Source of the DNA: Thermosynechococcus sp. M98_K2018_005
Lineage (GTDB): Bacteria > Cyanobacteriota > Cyanobacteriia > Thermosynechococcales > Thermosynechococcaceae
Direction of reading: 5' to 3'
Assembly: GCF_015295825.1 (NCBI RefSeq)
Contig: NZ_DVEH01000021.1
Span: forward strand, 1 to 64,000
Length of the DNA: 64,000 nucleotides
Both the position numbers and the translations under genes were made by a program. Below the pieces are notes generated by a model. That model saw only the letters and a list, made by a program, of their open reading frames with translations, was not told the DNA's origin and ran no database searches. Below, piece after piece: positions 8,678-17,515 of the stretch. Each line of letters opens with the position of its first letter. Within the stretch, counting starts at the first letter, position 1.

Positions 8678-9259
8678 TTAGCCGTAATAGGCGGGTTCAT
8701 TCCCCGGTTTCCACTTAATATTGCAGCCGAGACTCGGTTTTTGATCCTCGCTGGGGGTTTGACCAGCTAACACGGCATCAATGGCTGCACGCAAGTCTTT
8801 CCCAGTGACTGGTAAGCCATTCTGGGGGCGGCTGTCATCAAGTTGTCCGCGATACACGAGCTTGCGATCGCCATCAAAGAGGAAAAAGTCGGGTGTACAG
8901 GCTGCCGTGTAAGCCTTGGCCGTTTCTTGGCTCTCGTCGTAACAAAGCGGAAATGTAAAGCCCAGGTCGGTGGCCATCGCCTTCAGGGACTCTGGGGCAT
9001 CATCGGGATAGTTGGCGGCGTCATTGGCACTAATGGCAACAATTCCTAGGCCGGTGTCTTTGTAGTCGCGCCCCAGCTTCGCTAGTTCCTCTTGGACGTG
9101 TTTCACGTAGGGGCAGTGGCGACAGATAAACATCACCAGTAGGGCTTTCTTGTCGGCAAAGGTGCTGAGGGAAATCGTTTGCCCACTCACCACATCGGGC
9201 AGTTGAAAATCGGGAGCAACAGTACCAAGGGCAAGCATCGTGGACTCTGTCCGCGCCAT
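8678..9259 (-). CDS. Thioredoxin-fold protein, AhpC/TSA-like (redoxin family)
   Basis: A 193-residue redoxin with the opening GTVAPDFQLPDV and a CRHC active-site pair in FICRHCPYVKHVQEELA. The rest of the fold is conserved (VAISANDAANYPDDAPE, CTPDFFLFD, LVYRGQLDDSRP). The group belongs to the AhpC/TSA-like redoxins near TlpA and resembles cyanobacterial proteins of unknown substrate. No signal peptide is visible, so a cytoplasmic role is likely. The ATG at 9259 has an AGGAGG site four bases upstream, which rules out the longer frame starting at 9283. Confidence 0.85.
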   Translation of the reverse strand: MARTESTMLALGTVAPDFQLPDVVSGQTISLSTFADKKALLVMFICRHCPYVKHVQEELAKLGRDYKDTGLGIVAISANDAANYPDDAPESLKAMATDLGFTFPLCYDESQETAKAYTAACTPDFFLFDGDRKLVYRGQLDDSRPQNGLPVTGKDLRAAIDAVLAGQTPSEDQKPSLGCNIKWKPGNEPAYYG

Positions 9260-9372
9260 AAAACCTCCTGAGAACGCTGGCAAGAGTGTTACAAATGGTA
9301 ATATCGTCCCTAGTGTACTCTGTTGCGATCGTTCCTCAAAGGGGTGAGAGGAGCGACTGCCCTAATGAACGC

Positions 9373-9397
9373 AAAAAGCAGCAAGATGACTGCTGCT
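9373..9397 (-). terminator. Rho-independent terminator after the 9442-9678 gene
   Basis: On the minus strand AGCAGCA pairs with TGCTGCT (7 bp) around a 7-nt loop, followed at once by a T run at 9377-9373. It sits 45 nt after the stop of the small minus-strand gene. Confidence 0.75.
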
Positions 9398-9441
9398 GAT
9401 GTATCATAGCTTTTGATGTTTGAGCACAGAGAAAAATTACT

Positions 9442-9678
9442 TTAGCCAATATAACTTTGACGGGAAACGTGCTTCTCGAAGTTGGCTTGGGTTTGATGGA
9501 GAAGTTGCTCGCGGCTGTCGCCCGTGTGTTTCAGGGCAGGCACTAAATTGCGCGCTTGGAGTGCCATGTGCAGTTGCAAATGGGCAACGTACTCGCTGAG
9601 GTCTTCACGGAGTAACGGATGACTTTGATGCACAGACACAATGTTCTCCTTCAACTGATGGTTCAGTAGGCGTTTCAT
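9442..9678 (-). CDS. Small His/Gln-rich hypothetical protein
   Basis: A 78-residue soluble protein, rich in His, Gln and Leu, that looks all-helical (for example EYVAHLQLHMALQARNL). I do not recognise it and see no Cys pair or catalytic motif. The ATG at 9678 has AGGAG two bases upstream. A TTG at 9690 would add four residues. It is followed by a clear terminator, which supports an expressed single-gene unit. Confidence 0.6.
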   Translation of the reverse strand: MKRLLNHQLKENIVSVHQSHPLLREDLSEYVAHLQLHMALQARNLVPALKHTGDSREQLLHQTQANFEKHVSRQSYIG

Positions 9679-9858
9679 GGCTCCTGTCAATCCCCAACAG
9701 TGGTCAGGTCAGGAATGGTACCTTCAAACTGTTTAGCAGGGCGGGTCATGCAGTGCGCCACTTGACCCTTTTAGAGGTTAACATTTCTCAGGGAGTGTGC
9801 TGCAATTTGCAATCAACTGTAATGTTTGGCCAACATTTCACGATTCAGGGGGCAGGAA

Positions 9859-10662
9859 ATGCGGTTACTCATTGCCAATGATGATGGGGTTTTTGCCCCC
9901 GGTATTCGGGCGTTGGCAGACACGCTGGCGATCGCTGGCCATGAAGTCGTGGTTGTGTGTCCGGATCGCGAACGCTCCGCTACAGGGCATAGCCTCACTG
10001 TTTTTGATCCGATTCGCGCCGAAGTCGTTAGCGATCGCTTTCACCCCGGTATTAAGGCGTGGGCCTGCTCCGGTACCCCCTCTGACTGTGTAAAACTCGC
10101 CCTTGGTGCCCTCCTAGAGGAACCCCCAGATTTTGTGGTTTCTGGGATTAACCAAGGCTCCAACCTCGGCACGGATATTCTCTACTCCGGCACGGTGTCT
10201 GCTGCGATGGAGGGGGTGATTGAGGGAATTCCTAGTATTGCCATTAGCCTCACCAGTTTCACGGTTCATGACTTTCAACCGGCCGCTGACTTTGCCAGTC
10301 GTCTCCTTAAGGCGCTGGAAACCGCCCCCCTGCCCCCAAAGATGCTCCTCAATGTGAATGTACCTGCTCTGCCTGCCAGTGAAATTGCTGGCGTTGTCAT
10401 TACACGACAGGGGATTCGGCGCTACCATGACCTGTTCCAAAAACGCATTGACCCTCGCGGCAAAACCTACTACTGGCTCGCCGGTGAAGTGGTTGAAGAA
10501 TATCCCCAAGACCCCAATCAAGCACCCACGGATGTGGAAGCCATTGCCCAAAATCTGATTAGTATTACGCCGCTGACCTTTGATCTCACCTACGGCCAAG
10601 GGGTTCAGAGTTTAACCGAGTGGCTGCGCCAACCCACCGTACAGCCCCTATTCAATCTCTAG
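9859..10662 (+). CDS. surE: 5'/3'-nucleotidase SurE
   Basis: A metal-dependent nucleoside monophosphatase of about 267 residues. Family features seen are the opening [14 protein letters not shown] with the metal-binding Asp pair, the conserved [25 protein letters not shown], and [26 protein letters not shown] set the start at the ATG at 9859, preceded by CAGGAA, because the family starts right at this point; the frame is open 11 codons further upstream. Its 3' end overlaps the convergent xth gene by 15 bp. Confidence 0.95.
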   Translation: MRLLIANDDGVFAPGIRALADTLAIAGHEVVVVCPDRERSATGHSLTVFDPIRAEVVSDRFHPGIKAWACSGTPSDCVKLALGALLEEPPDFVVSGINQGSNLGTDILYSGTVSAAMEGVIEGIPSIAISLTSFTVHDFQPAADFASRLLKALETAPLPPKMLLNVNVPALPASEIAGVVITRQGIRRYHDLFQKRIDPRGKTYYWLAGEVVEEYPQDPNQAPTDVEAIAQNLISITPLTFDLTYGQGVQSLTEWLRQPTVQPLFNL

Positions 10663-11433
10663 GATCACGGGTGCATGATCACTGGGCTTGGGTAAGCGCC
10701 GAGGGGCAATATCAATGTGACAGTTGCAGGCCCGGGCTTTGACAGCGGGGGTAATGTAGAGGTGATCAATACGCCAGCCATGATTGCGGCGAAAGGCACC
10801 CGCCCGATAGTCCCACCAAGAGTAGTGCCCGGGCTCCTCGGTAAAGTGGCGAAAGGCATCGTGGAAGCCAAGGTCGCGAATGGCTGCTAAAAGGTTGCGT
10901 TCAGCATCGGTGGCTCCTACTTTTGTGGCGCGATCGCTGGCATCAAAAAGGTCTTTATCTTCAGGAGCAATATTAAAATCACCACAGAGAATCACCTCTC
11001 CTTGGGCAGTGAGCTGCTCGAGATAGACATGGAGGGTTTTTAACCAGTGCAGCTTGTAGTGGTATTTCTCACTGTCGTACTCTCCGCCGTTGGGAATATA
11101 GACATTCACCAAGATCACATCAGGGGCTAATTGGGCGCGAATCAGTCGTTTTTGCGTATCCAACTCACGGTGGCTGGGTAATTGGGGGGCAAAGCCTGCT
11201 TCTACGCCCGCAAGGGGCTGACGACTGAGAATGGCCACCCCGTTGTAGGCCTTTTGGCCACTACAATAAACTTGATACCCACGATCCAGAAAGGGTTGAC
11301 GCGGAAACTCAGCATCGGTGACTTTGGTCTCCTGAAGACAGAGATAATCCACCCCAGTGTGATCCAACCATTGGCACACATGGTCAAGACGGGTGCGAAT
11401 TGAGTTGACGTTCCAAGTCGCAATTTTTGGCAT
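10648..11433 (-). CDS. xth: Exodeoxyribonuclease III
   Basis: A base-excision repair AP endonuclease/3'-5' exonuclease of 261 residues. Visible motifs are [11 protein letters not shown] (N-terminal metal site), LQETKV with the catalytic Glu, [20 protein letters not shown], and the terminal SDHAPVI with the catalytic Asp-His. The length is normal. It is convergent with surE (15-bp overlap). Upstream it shares a short divergent region of about 100 bp with the DUF3084 gene. Confidence 0.95.
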   Translation of the reverse strand: MPKIATWNVNSIRTRLDHVCQWLDHTGVDYLCLQETKVTDAEFPRQPFLDRGYQVYCSGQKAYNGVAILSRQPLAGVEAGFAPQLPSHRELDTQKRLIRAQLAPDVILVNVYIPNGGEYDSEKYHYKLHWLKTLHVYLEQLTAQGEVILCGDFNIAPEDKDLFDASDRATKVGATDAERNLLAAIRDLGFHDAFRHFTEEPGHYSWWDYRAGAFRRNHGWRIDHLYITPAVKARACNCHIDIAPRRLPKPSDHAPVILEIE

Positions 11434-11535
11434 CGGTTGATTTCAGTCAAAGTGATTTGCCCAAACCGCTATAGGGGGCAGCATCGGCACATACTGTAGA
11501 AAGTATAGTTGGGGAGTGGCAGCAGTACCCGAAAT

Positions 11536-12975
11536 ATGGCTGGGTATGTTCTGGTTTTGGCTGTGATTGTTCTTGGGGGCGCGATCGCGACAGTGGGCGA
11601 TCGCCTTGGCTCAAAAGTGGGCAAAGCCCGATTGAGTTGGTTTAATTTGCGGCCTCGACAGACGGCTGTCCTGATTACCATTCTCACAGGCAGCTTAATT
11701 TCTGCCTCCACCCTTGCCATCCTCTTTGCCCTCAGCCGTGAATTGCGCGATGGCGTGCTGCGCATTGATACGATTCGCCGTCAACAAGCGGCTGCTGAAC
11801 AAGAACTGGCGGAAACCCGTGCCCAAAAGGATGAAATTGAAGCGGAACTCGCACAATCCCAAATTGAACTGGCCCACATTCGCCAACGCCTCAGTCAAAC
11901 CAACCAAGTCCTAGAGCAGGCCGTCAATCGCCAAACTCTCACGGAAGCAGAACTCAAGCAACTTCAAGACCGCTACACCCAAGCCCAAAAAGACCTCGAA
12001 AACTTTGAAGTCCAAGGGGCACGCCTGCGGCAAGAAATTCAGCGTTTGCAACGGGAGCGACAAGCCATCCAAGGCCGCCTCGAGGATGTGGCGGGCCAAA
12101 AAGCGGCCCTAGAAACCGCCATTCGCAGTGCTCAACAGCGCCTTGCCGAAGTCGAAGGACAAAAGGATCGTCTCCAAGCAGAGATTGATCGCATTCAGGA
12201 TCAACTGGCCGTTGCCAATCAGCAGCAGCAGGTGTTACGCAATCAACAGCGCACGCTCCAGCAGGAAATTGCTGCCCTTGAGGCCAGTCGCCAACGCCTT
12301 GAGGAAAACGTGAGCATCCTATTGCTGGGACTAAGGCGGGGGACGATCGCCATTCGCACAGGGCAGGTTTTGGCCTCTGCTGTGATCCAAAATATCAAAG
12401 ATCCGGGTCAAGCCACCCAAGTGATCGAAGAACTGCTCCGAGAGGCACGTCGCAATGCCATTGTTCTCAATAACCCCCAAAATGTCAAACCGACAGATCA
12501 GGTGATTCAAATTACCACCGAAGACGTGAACCGCCTACGCAGCCAAATTAGTGATGGCCAGCCCTATGTGGTGCGCATTTTAGCAGCGGCCAATTATCTA
12601 CAGGGGGAAAGCAATATTCTTGTGGTGCCCCAAGTGGCACGCAATCAGGAGGTGTTCCGCGAAGGTGAGAATTTAGCTACCATTTCCCTCGATCCCAGCC
12701 AGATGACCGATGAGCAAATTTTGCAACGCTTGGATCAGTTGTTTACGGTCAGTAACCAGCGGGCGATCGCCTCTGGAGTGCTCCCAGATCCGGTCACTGG
12801 CAGTGTTGGCTCCTTTCGCCAAATTGAGCTGGTGAAATTTGTCCTTGACCTCAAAGATCACCAAGGGACAATTGATATTAGTGCAGTTACTCCCACGTCC
12901 GTTTATACCGCTGGCCCTCTCACCCTCTCCCTTGTCGCCCGCCAAAATCAGCGAGTGATCCTGCGCAGTGGTTAG
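11536..12975 (+). CDS. DUF3084 membrane-anchored coiled-coil protein
   Basis: A 479-residue protein of a mainly cyanobacterial family of unknown function. It has two N-terminal membrane segments (AGYVLVLAVIVLGG and TAVLITILTGSLISASTLAILFAL) flanking a conserved GDRLGSKVGKARLSWFNLRPRQTA stretch. A coiled coil of about 190 residues rich in Gln, Glu and Arg follows (about 85-270), and then a globular C-terminal domain. The layout suggests an anchored periplasmic or cytoplasmic rod. The frame opens earlier with a TTG at 11509, but the family begins at MAGYVL, so I use the ATG at 11536. Confidence 0.85.
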   Translation: MAGYVLVLAVIVLGGAIATVGDRLGSKVGKARLSWFNLRPRQTAVLITILTGSLISASTLAILFALSRELRDGVLRIDTIRRQQAAAEQELAETRAQKDEIEAELAQSQIELAHIRQRLSQTNQVLEQAVNRQTLTEAELKQLQDRYTQAQKDLENFEVQGARLRQEIQRLQRERQAIQGRLEDVAGQKAALETAIRSAQQRLAEVEGQKDRLQAEIDRIQDQLAVANQQQQVLRNQQRTLQQEIAALEASRQRLEENVSILLLGLRRGTIAIRTGQVLASAVIQNIKDPGQATQVIEELLREARRNAIVLNNPQNVKPTDQVIQITTEDVNRLRSQISDGQPYVVRILAAANYLQGESNILVVPQVARNQEVFREGENLATISLDPSQMTDEQILQRLDQLFTVSNQRAIASGVLPDPVTGSVGSFRQIELVKFVLDLKDHQGTIDISAVTPTSVYTAGPLTLSLVARQNQRVILRSG

Positions 12976-13072
12976 GCATCAGCCTCATTTCCCACGAATG
13001 GGGATGGATTCATAAAACCGCAGGCTAGGATAGAGGAGATTTTTCTCCGTTCACTACGTAAGGGGTGCCGCC

Positions 13073-14128
13073 ATGAAGCGACTGGTTTCGATTGTTTTTT
13101 TGGTGTTTATTCCCCTCTCCATTGCTGCTGAAACCCTGGAATGGGGCGCCCTCACCGTCTTTATTTTGGCAGCACTGGCGATCGTACCCTTGGCGATTTG
13201 GTTGAGCACAGCAACAGAGGAGGTGGCACTCGCCACAGGGCCGACAATCGGTGGCCTATTGAATGCTCTTTTTGGGAATGCCACGGAACTGATTATTTCC
13301 ATTGTGGCGCTGCGAGCAGGTTTAGTGGATATTGTCAAAGCCAGTATTACGGGAACCCTGATGGCGAACCTTTTGCTGGTGATGGGATTATCCATGCTGC
13401 TGGGGGGCATTCGCTACAAGGAGCAATCCTTTGCCCCAGTGGTGGCACGGGTGAATGCTTCCTCGATGACGGTGGCGATCGCCGCGATTCTCCTACCAGC
13501 AATGGTCATTTACACCTCCAGTAGTGTGCCGCCAGCCGCAATTTCCAAAATGTCAGTCGTAGCCGCAATCATTCTGATGCTGGTCTATGGGCTAACGTTA
13601 CTCTTTTCTTTGAAAACCCACAGCTATCTTTACGATGTCAGTCAAGTGGAACTGGGGCACCATGAACAGCCGAACCTACCCTTGTGGATCACTGTTCTGA
13701 TTATTGCCACGATTGGGGTGGCCTTTGAGTCGGAAATTTTTGTCGGCGCCGTTGAAGCAGCAACGGCGGGTTTGGGTCTGACGCCCCTATTTACTGGAGT
13801 CATCCTCTTGCCGTTGGTGGGCGGTGCAGCGGAATATGTGACTGCTGTGGGGGTTGCCCTGAAAAACAATATGGATTTGTCCGTGTCCATTGCTCTCGGT
13901 TCCTCCCTCTTGGTAGCGCTCTTGGTGGCACCTGTGCTTGTGCTCATTGGCCAGTTCATCGGTCAGCCGATGGATTTAAACTTTAGTCTTTTTGAAGTGG
14001 TGACGGTGATTATTGCGGTCGTAATTGCCAATGTGATTAGCCTAGATGGGCGCTCCAACTGGCTAGAAGGGGCACTGCTCTTGGCCACCTATGGGATTCT
14101 CGGCACCGCCTTTTTCTTCCATACCTAG
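13073..14128 (+). CDS. Ca2+/H+ antiporter, CaCA/Cax family
   Basis: A 351-residue transporter with about 11 membrane segments in two homologous halves. The two signature c-repeats are present: GNATELIISIVAL in the first half and GGAAEYVTAVGVAL in the second, carrying the ion-binding acidic residues. The expected role is calcium (or other cation) export driven by protons, with possible involvement in alkaline or salt tolerance. AGGGG lies upstream of the ATG. Its TAG overlaps the stop of the convergent transglutaminase gene in a shared CTAG. Confidence 0.93.
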   Translation: MKRLVSIVFLVFIPLSIAAETLEWGALTVFILAALAIVPLAIWLSTATEEVALATGPTIGGLLNALFGNATELIISIVALRAGLVDIVKASITGTLMANLLLVMGLSMLLGGIRYKEQSFAPVVARVNASSMTVAIAAILLPAMVIYTSSSVPPAAISKMSVVAAIILMLVYGLTLLFSLKTHSYLYDVSQVELGHHEQPNLPLWITVLIIATIGVAFESEIFVGAVEAATAGLGLTPLFTGVILLPLVGGAAEYVTAVGVALKNNMDLSVSIALGSSLLVALLVAPVLVLIGQFIGQPMDLNFSLFEVVTVIIAVVIANVISLDGRSNWLEGALLLATYGILGTAFFFHT

Positions 14129-14970
14129 GAGAGGCGCTGAATCTGTAGTTGGTAGGTCATGGTTGAAGTGACTCCCTGTCCCCATAGGGCACCTTGAATG
14201 GGGGCAGCATCCGCTGGATCAGCCGCAGCCACAAGGGTAATGTGGCGATCGCTCACCGCTAGGCCGTGGGTGGGATCGTAGCCACGCCAGCCTGCCCCCG
14301 GCAAATACACTTCTACCCAAGCATGGAGGTGCCGTTCAGGATTATCCAAGTCTCCTTCCTGATAGCCACTGACAAACCGCGCCGCTAAGCCTACAGCCCG
14401 ACAGGCATGGATAAACAAGACTGCCGTATCGCGACAGGAACCCATTTGTTTTGCCCAAGTCACACAGGGGGGCCAAGGGGCACCGGTTTCGCGAATTTGG
14501 TGCTGACAAGTGCGATAAATTTTGTTATTGAGGTCACTGAGAAATGTGAGAACGCTGCCATTGCCACTGGCTAAAATTTGCCAAGCCAATTCATAGGCAA
14601 CAGGATCCACTGGCGGTGATAGATAGGGATGCAAGCTAGTTGCCAGCCGCTGCGGATAGTTAAAAGGGAGTGTGATTGCCCACGAGTCAAGCAAATAGTT
14701 AAAGGGGTTGTTGCAATAGGTTTCCACTTCAGAGGTGACCTGAATCATCAGGGAGGTGGTGGGCTGTGGTGACCACCAGTAGCGCTGAATGTGATTGCCA
14801 TGGACATCAAGGACGGTACTTTGGCCTTGGGGAGCGGGTAAAATTTGGAGGGAGAGCGATCGCAGGCGTTGGTGGCCATCACTGCGGGGGATCAAGCGCA
14901 AATCATGGGGGGCAAGGGCAACAGGGGCGCTGTAGGTGTAGGTAGTTTGATGATAAAGGCGGTATTCCAT
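14125..14970 (-). CDS. Transglutaminase-like cysteine protease family protein
   Basis: A 281-residue protein. An N-terminal transglutaminase N-like region (MEYRLYHQTTYTYSAPVAL) is followed by the papain-like core with a full triad: Cys in GSCRDTAVLFIHACR, His in HAWVEVYLPG, and Asp in GYDPTHG. Such proteins are usually predicted peptidases or amidohydrolases, and the substrate is unknown. No signal peptide is seen. The gene starts 16 nt downstream of the terminator of the small RNA Yfr1 on the same strand, so read-through from the Yfr1 promoter could feed it. Confidence 0.85.
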   Translation of the reverse strand: MEYRLYHQTTYTYSAPVALAPHDLRLIPRSDGHQRLRSLSLQILPAPQGQSTVLDVHGNHIQRYWWSPQPTTSLMIQVTSEVETYCNNPFNYLLDSWAITLPFNYPQRLATSLHPYLSPPVDPVAYELAWQILASGNGSVLTFLSDLNNKIYRTCQHQIRETGAPWPPCVTWAKQMGSCRDTAVLFIHACRAVGLAARFVSGYQEGDLDNPERHLHAWVEVYLPGAGWRGYDPTHGLAVSDRHITLVAAADPADAAPIQGALWGQGVTSTMTYQLQIQRLS

Positions 14971-14985
14971 TTCATATTCATATCT

Positions 14986-15062
14986 AAAAGGAAGCCGCCC
15001 GAACCAATAACTGTCCAGGCGGGGTGTGGTGTGAGGAGTGAACGGAAACGTGCGTCTCCGCT
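14986..15062 (-). ncRNA. yfr1: Yfr1 small RNA
   Basis: On the minus strand a 5' hairpin (GCGGAGAC with GTTTCCGT, loop GCAC) is followed by an unpaired stretch holding the exact 11-nt motif ACTCCTCACAC (15039-15029). A 10-bp stem follows (CCGCCTGGAC with GTTCGGGCGG, two wobbles, 8-nt loop), ending in CTTCCTTTT. Two stem-loops around this unpaired 11-mer define Yfr1, a trans-acting small RNA found in nearly all cyanobacterial lineages, where it controls outer-membrane porin mRNAs in Prochlorococcus (established knowledge). A -10 box TACAAT lies at 15074-15069, about 7 nt before the inferred start. The unpaired region continues as CACACC, extending its possible pairing. Confidence 0.93.
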
Positions 15063-15068
15063 ATTTCT

Positions 15069-15074
15069 ATTGTA
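15069..15074 (-). promoter_or_regulatory. -10 element of the Yfr1 promoter
   Basis: TACAAT on the minus strand, 7-8 nt upstream of the first paired base of Yfr1. No good -35 is visible at the usual spacing, which is common for cyanobacterial promoters. Confidence 0.6.
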
Positions 15075-15159
15075 GGGGACAGTTTCCCAATTGCCATAAG
15101 TAAATGGCGCAAAAACATCAAATCTCTAGACCACACCCTAAATCCTCTCACGAGGAAAG

Positions 15160-15190
15160 CAAAAGGAGTCAAGAGCAGATCCTGACTCCT
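15160..15190 (-). terminator. Rho-independent terminator after the DUF3155 gene
   Basis: On the minus strand AGGAGTCA pairs with TGACTCCT (8 bp, 11-nt loop), followed by TTTTGCTTT. It lies 33 nt after the stop of the DUF3155 gene and separates that transcript from Yfr1. Confidence 0.8.
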
Positions 15191-15222
15191 CAATAAAACG
15201 GGTGTTTGTAAAAAAAAACAGC

Positions 15223-15528
15223 CTAACGAGTAGTGGCTGCCATTTTCTCTTCTGCCAGTTCCCTCAGGCTAGGGAATAAAAAGTGGTTTTCTTCAACGTA
15301 CTGCGCACCAAACAAGCCCTTTTCTGCCCAGAAGTAGCGATCAGTGGTGTGCTCATTCCGCCTAACAAGAAGTAAAGCGGGCGGGGTGATCCCCTTGGCT
15401 TGAATAAATTTTCGTGCCGCTGTCACGGGTTTATCTTCGCCACTTTCGATGCTATATTGAGGTACGCACTCAAGGATTTTGCGTCCTTCGAGACGCCGCC
15501 GGCTCTTCCGCTTCCGTCTTCTGGCCAA
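15223..15528 (-). CDS. DUF3155 protein, small basic cyanobacterial protein
   Basis: A 101-residue protein with an N terminus packed with Lys and Arg (ARRRKRKSRRRLEGRKI) and a conserved core ending in WAEKGLFGAQYVEENHFLFPSL. I recognise it as the cyanobacterial DUF3155 family, function unknown. The basic N terminus suggests nucleic acid or ribosome binding (inference). The start is a TTG with AGGAGGTAAGG nine bases upstream, a strong site that fixes it. A good terminator follows. Confidence 0.8.
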   Translation of the reverse strand: MARRRKRKSRRRLEGRKILECVPQYSIESGEDKPVTAARKFIQAKGITPPALLLVRRNEHTTDRYFWAEKGLFGAQYVEENHFLFPSLRELAEEKMAATTR

Positions 15529-15649
15529 GTTGCCTTACCTCCTTTGCCTTCAAAGAACTGTTATTGGGTTTACAAAAGTCGCCCTTTAGTATATCTGTTG
15601 TATTCTAGAATTTCAACTTTCCTTAATTTATCGAAACACGATTTATTGA

Positions 15650-15734
15650 TGGCACAACGATCTCCAGCCTAGGATCAACGCTTTGCTGATCCCAGTGGCC
15701 CCACCATAGCAAATTGTGCCACTTGAGAAAGTGG
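15650..15734 (+). promoter_or_regulatory. Structured leader with competing stems before the 57-aa ORF and anion transporter
   Basis: TGGCACAA (15650-15657) pairs with TTGTGCCA (15714-15721), an 8-bp stem closing a domain that contains the hairpin GGATCA/TGATCC (15072-like loop at 15672-15677 with 15687-15692). Just downstream, CCACTT (15719-15724) pairs with AAGTGG (15729-15734) around a GAGA tetraloop of the GNRA type. The two stems share 15719-15721, so they exclude each other. The region is the 5' leader of the gene pair starting at 15802. No known riboswitch class is recognised. Confidence 0.4.
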
Positions 15735-15801
15735 TTCCTTCGAGGTGCCCCACAGCCAATGGGCTACTCTAGAGAACAACTGTCTAAGCTGCTGAACCCC
15801 T

Positions 15802-15975
15802 ATGATGATCCAACGCTTAGTGCAACGGGTGCTCGAAACCCAAGTATTAACCTCAGCCATTGAAAACCAAATTTCCCAACTGCTGTGGAAGCGGGAATAT
15901 GACGGTGATGATATGGCTGCCCTTGGGGAATTGCTCGATGCCCTAGAAGCTAAGAAAATTCAAACCCAACAGTAG
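15802..15975 (+). CDS. 57-residue hypothetical protein coupled to the downstream transporter
   Basis: ATG ATG at 15802 opens a 57-codon frame ending in a TAG at 15973-15975. The protein is acidic and mostly helical (MMIQRLVQRVLETQV at the start, LGELLDALEAKK near the end) with no membrane segment and no Cys. I do not recognise it. The GTG start of the anion transporter follows the TAG with no spacer, so translation is probably coupled. This arrangement is the best evidence that the frame is real. A second ATG at 15805 could be the start. No strong ribosome-binding site is visible. Confidence 0.6.
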   Translation: MMIQRLVQRVLETQVLTSAIENQISQLLWKREYDGDDMAALGELLDALEAKKIQTQQ

Positions 15976-17178
15976 GTGCTGCGGTCTCTCCTTCAAGTCC
16001 TGATTCTCGCCCTCAGCTACGGTGCTTTGGCTCTAGGGGGGGTGCCGGGGCTACGCATGAATCGAGCGACGATCGCCCTTGTGAGTGCCGCTCTTTTGAT
16101 TGCCCTAGGGGCGATTGATCTACCTACTGCATGGCAAGCCATTGATCCCCAAACCATCGTGTTCTTGCTCAGCATGATGATTGTCAATGCTTATCTGGGC
16201 TTGAGCGGCTTTTTTCAAATAGCGATGGTGACTGTGGTGCGCTTTAGTGGTAGTCCCTTGGGATTACTGATCTTCCTCACGGTAGCGACGGGAATGTTGT
16301 CGGCGGTCTTTCTCAACGATACCCTTGCCCTTGTAACAACGCCTTTAACTTTGCGTATTACCCATGTCTTGGGCTTAAATCCAGTGCCCTATCTGCTGGC
16401 GATCGCAGCCGCAACGAATATCGGTTCTGTGGCCACCCTCAGCGGCAACCCCCAAAATATTCTCGTGGGCTCGTTTTCCGAGTTGGGGTATCTTCCATTT
16501 GCCCAAGTGATGATCCCCGTCGCCGTACTGGGGTTAGGTCTGCAAGTGGCTTGGTTGGGGTGGCTCTACTCGGAGGTGCGATCGCGCCAACCCTGTACAT
16601 TAGCTACGCTCCAACCGGTAAAGGTGCAAAAAGGGGTACTCCACAAGACACTGATTGTCTCTGGGCTGATGTTTTTGGCCTTTCTCCTCGGCTTTCCCTT
16701 GGCAGAATCCTCTCTTTTGGCGGCAGCGGCTTTACTGGTCACCCGTCGTCTCAAGCCGGAGCGCGTCCTTGCTCAGGTGGATTGGTCACTCTTGGTTCTG
16801 TTTGCAGGTCTGTTTATTCTTACCCGCTGTATTCAAAACTTTGATTTATTAGCCGTTTTGCGCCCTTGGGTGAATCAGCCCTTGCCCTTGGTGGTGATTA
16901 CAGCACTGCTGTCAAATTTAATTTCTAACGTGCCCACGGTGCTGCTGCTAGCGCAGTTTATCCCCAAAGGTGCCGATCAGCTCTGGTATCTACTGGCAGC
17001 CACAAGTACCCTCGCGGGCAACCTGACGCTTTTTGGTGCTGTGGCTAATTTAATTACAGTTGAGGCCGCTGCTAGCTCAGGACAGCGGTTTTCCTTTTGG
17101 CAGCACTTGCGCTTTGGTGCGCCGCTGACGGTGTTGACGCTCGCGATCGCCTACGTTTGGATCGTGAGTCAGACCTAG
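15976..17178 (+). CDS. Anion/Na+ transporter of the ArsB/NhaD (SLC13-like) superfamily
   Basis: A 400-residue integral membrane protein with about 10-11 segments, matching the ion-transporter superfamily that includes ArsB, NhaD and CitMHS. Signature-like features are the conserved loop GSVATLSGNPQNILVGS in the first half and the LISNVPTVLLLAQF segment in the second, which form the two re-entrant substrate sites. The substrate cannot be told from sequence: arsenite, sodium or a dicarboxylate are all possible. The GTG start directly abuts the TAG of the 57-residue ORF. The stop interlocks with the next convergent gene through CTAG. Confidence 0.85.
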   Translation: MLRSLLQVLILALSYGALALGGVPGLRMNRATIALVSAALLIALGAIDLPTAWQAIDPQTIVFLLSMMIVNAYLGLSGFFQIAMVTVVRFSGSPLGLLIFLTVATGMLSAVFLNDTLALVTTPLTLRITHVLGLNPVPYLLAIAAATNIGSVATLSGNPQNILVGSFSELGYLPFAQVMIPVAVLGLGLQVAWLGWLYSEVRSRQPCTLATLQPVKVQKGVLHKTLIVSGLMFLAFLLGFPLAESSLLAAAALLVTRRLKPERVLAQVDWSLLVLFAGLFILTRCIQNFDLLAVLRPWVNQPLPLVVITALLSNLISNVPTVLLLAQFIPKGADQLWYLLAATSTLAGNLTLFGAVANLITVEAAASSGQRFSFWQHLRFGAPLTVLTLAIAYVWIVSQT

Positions 17179-17447
17179 GGGCTTGGGGTGGTTGCTCCAG
17201 AGGCACCCTCAAAGTAGGCCACGTCAGACATGATGACAGGAGCATCGGATTCAGGAATGGGCTGCCCTTGACTGAGATAGCCGACACAGCCATTCATCAG
17301 GCTATAGACAAGAATCACGCCTCCCGCTGAGATGGCCACAAGGCCACTGGCCAGCAGTAAGGAAAAATCCCGGAGGCGATAGGCACCGTGGAGGAGTCGC
17401 ACCGACCACAGCACCAATGCCAGTACCAGTAGAAGTAAGATAGCCAT
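17175..17447 (-). CDS. Small two-helix membrane protein, unknown function
   Basis: A 90-residue protein with two predicted membrane helices (about 2-18 and 27-52) and a polar, Pro/Ser-rich C-terminal tail of about 35 residues containing one Cys near the membrane. I do not recognise it. The ATG at 17447 is the first in the frame. Its stop overlaps the transporter stop by 4 bp. Confidence 0.55.
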   Translation of the reverse strand: MAILLLLVLALVLWSVRLLHGAYRLRDFSLLLASGLVAISAGGVILVYSLMNGCVGYLSQGQPIPESDAPVIMSDVAYFEGASGATTPSP

Positions 17448-17515
17448 ATGTAAACTATCTTAACAACTCTCAGGATTTTCCTCATCAATCTTTAGATTCT
17501 CCTAATGAATTCTTG

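Noticed and set aside
9284-9372. Possible small gene between the redoxin gene and the terminator
   Set aside because: Frames here are short with no start and ribosome-binding site in proper order. It looks like a promoter region for the redoxin gene.
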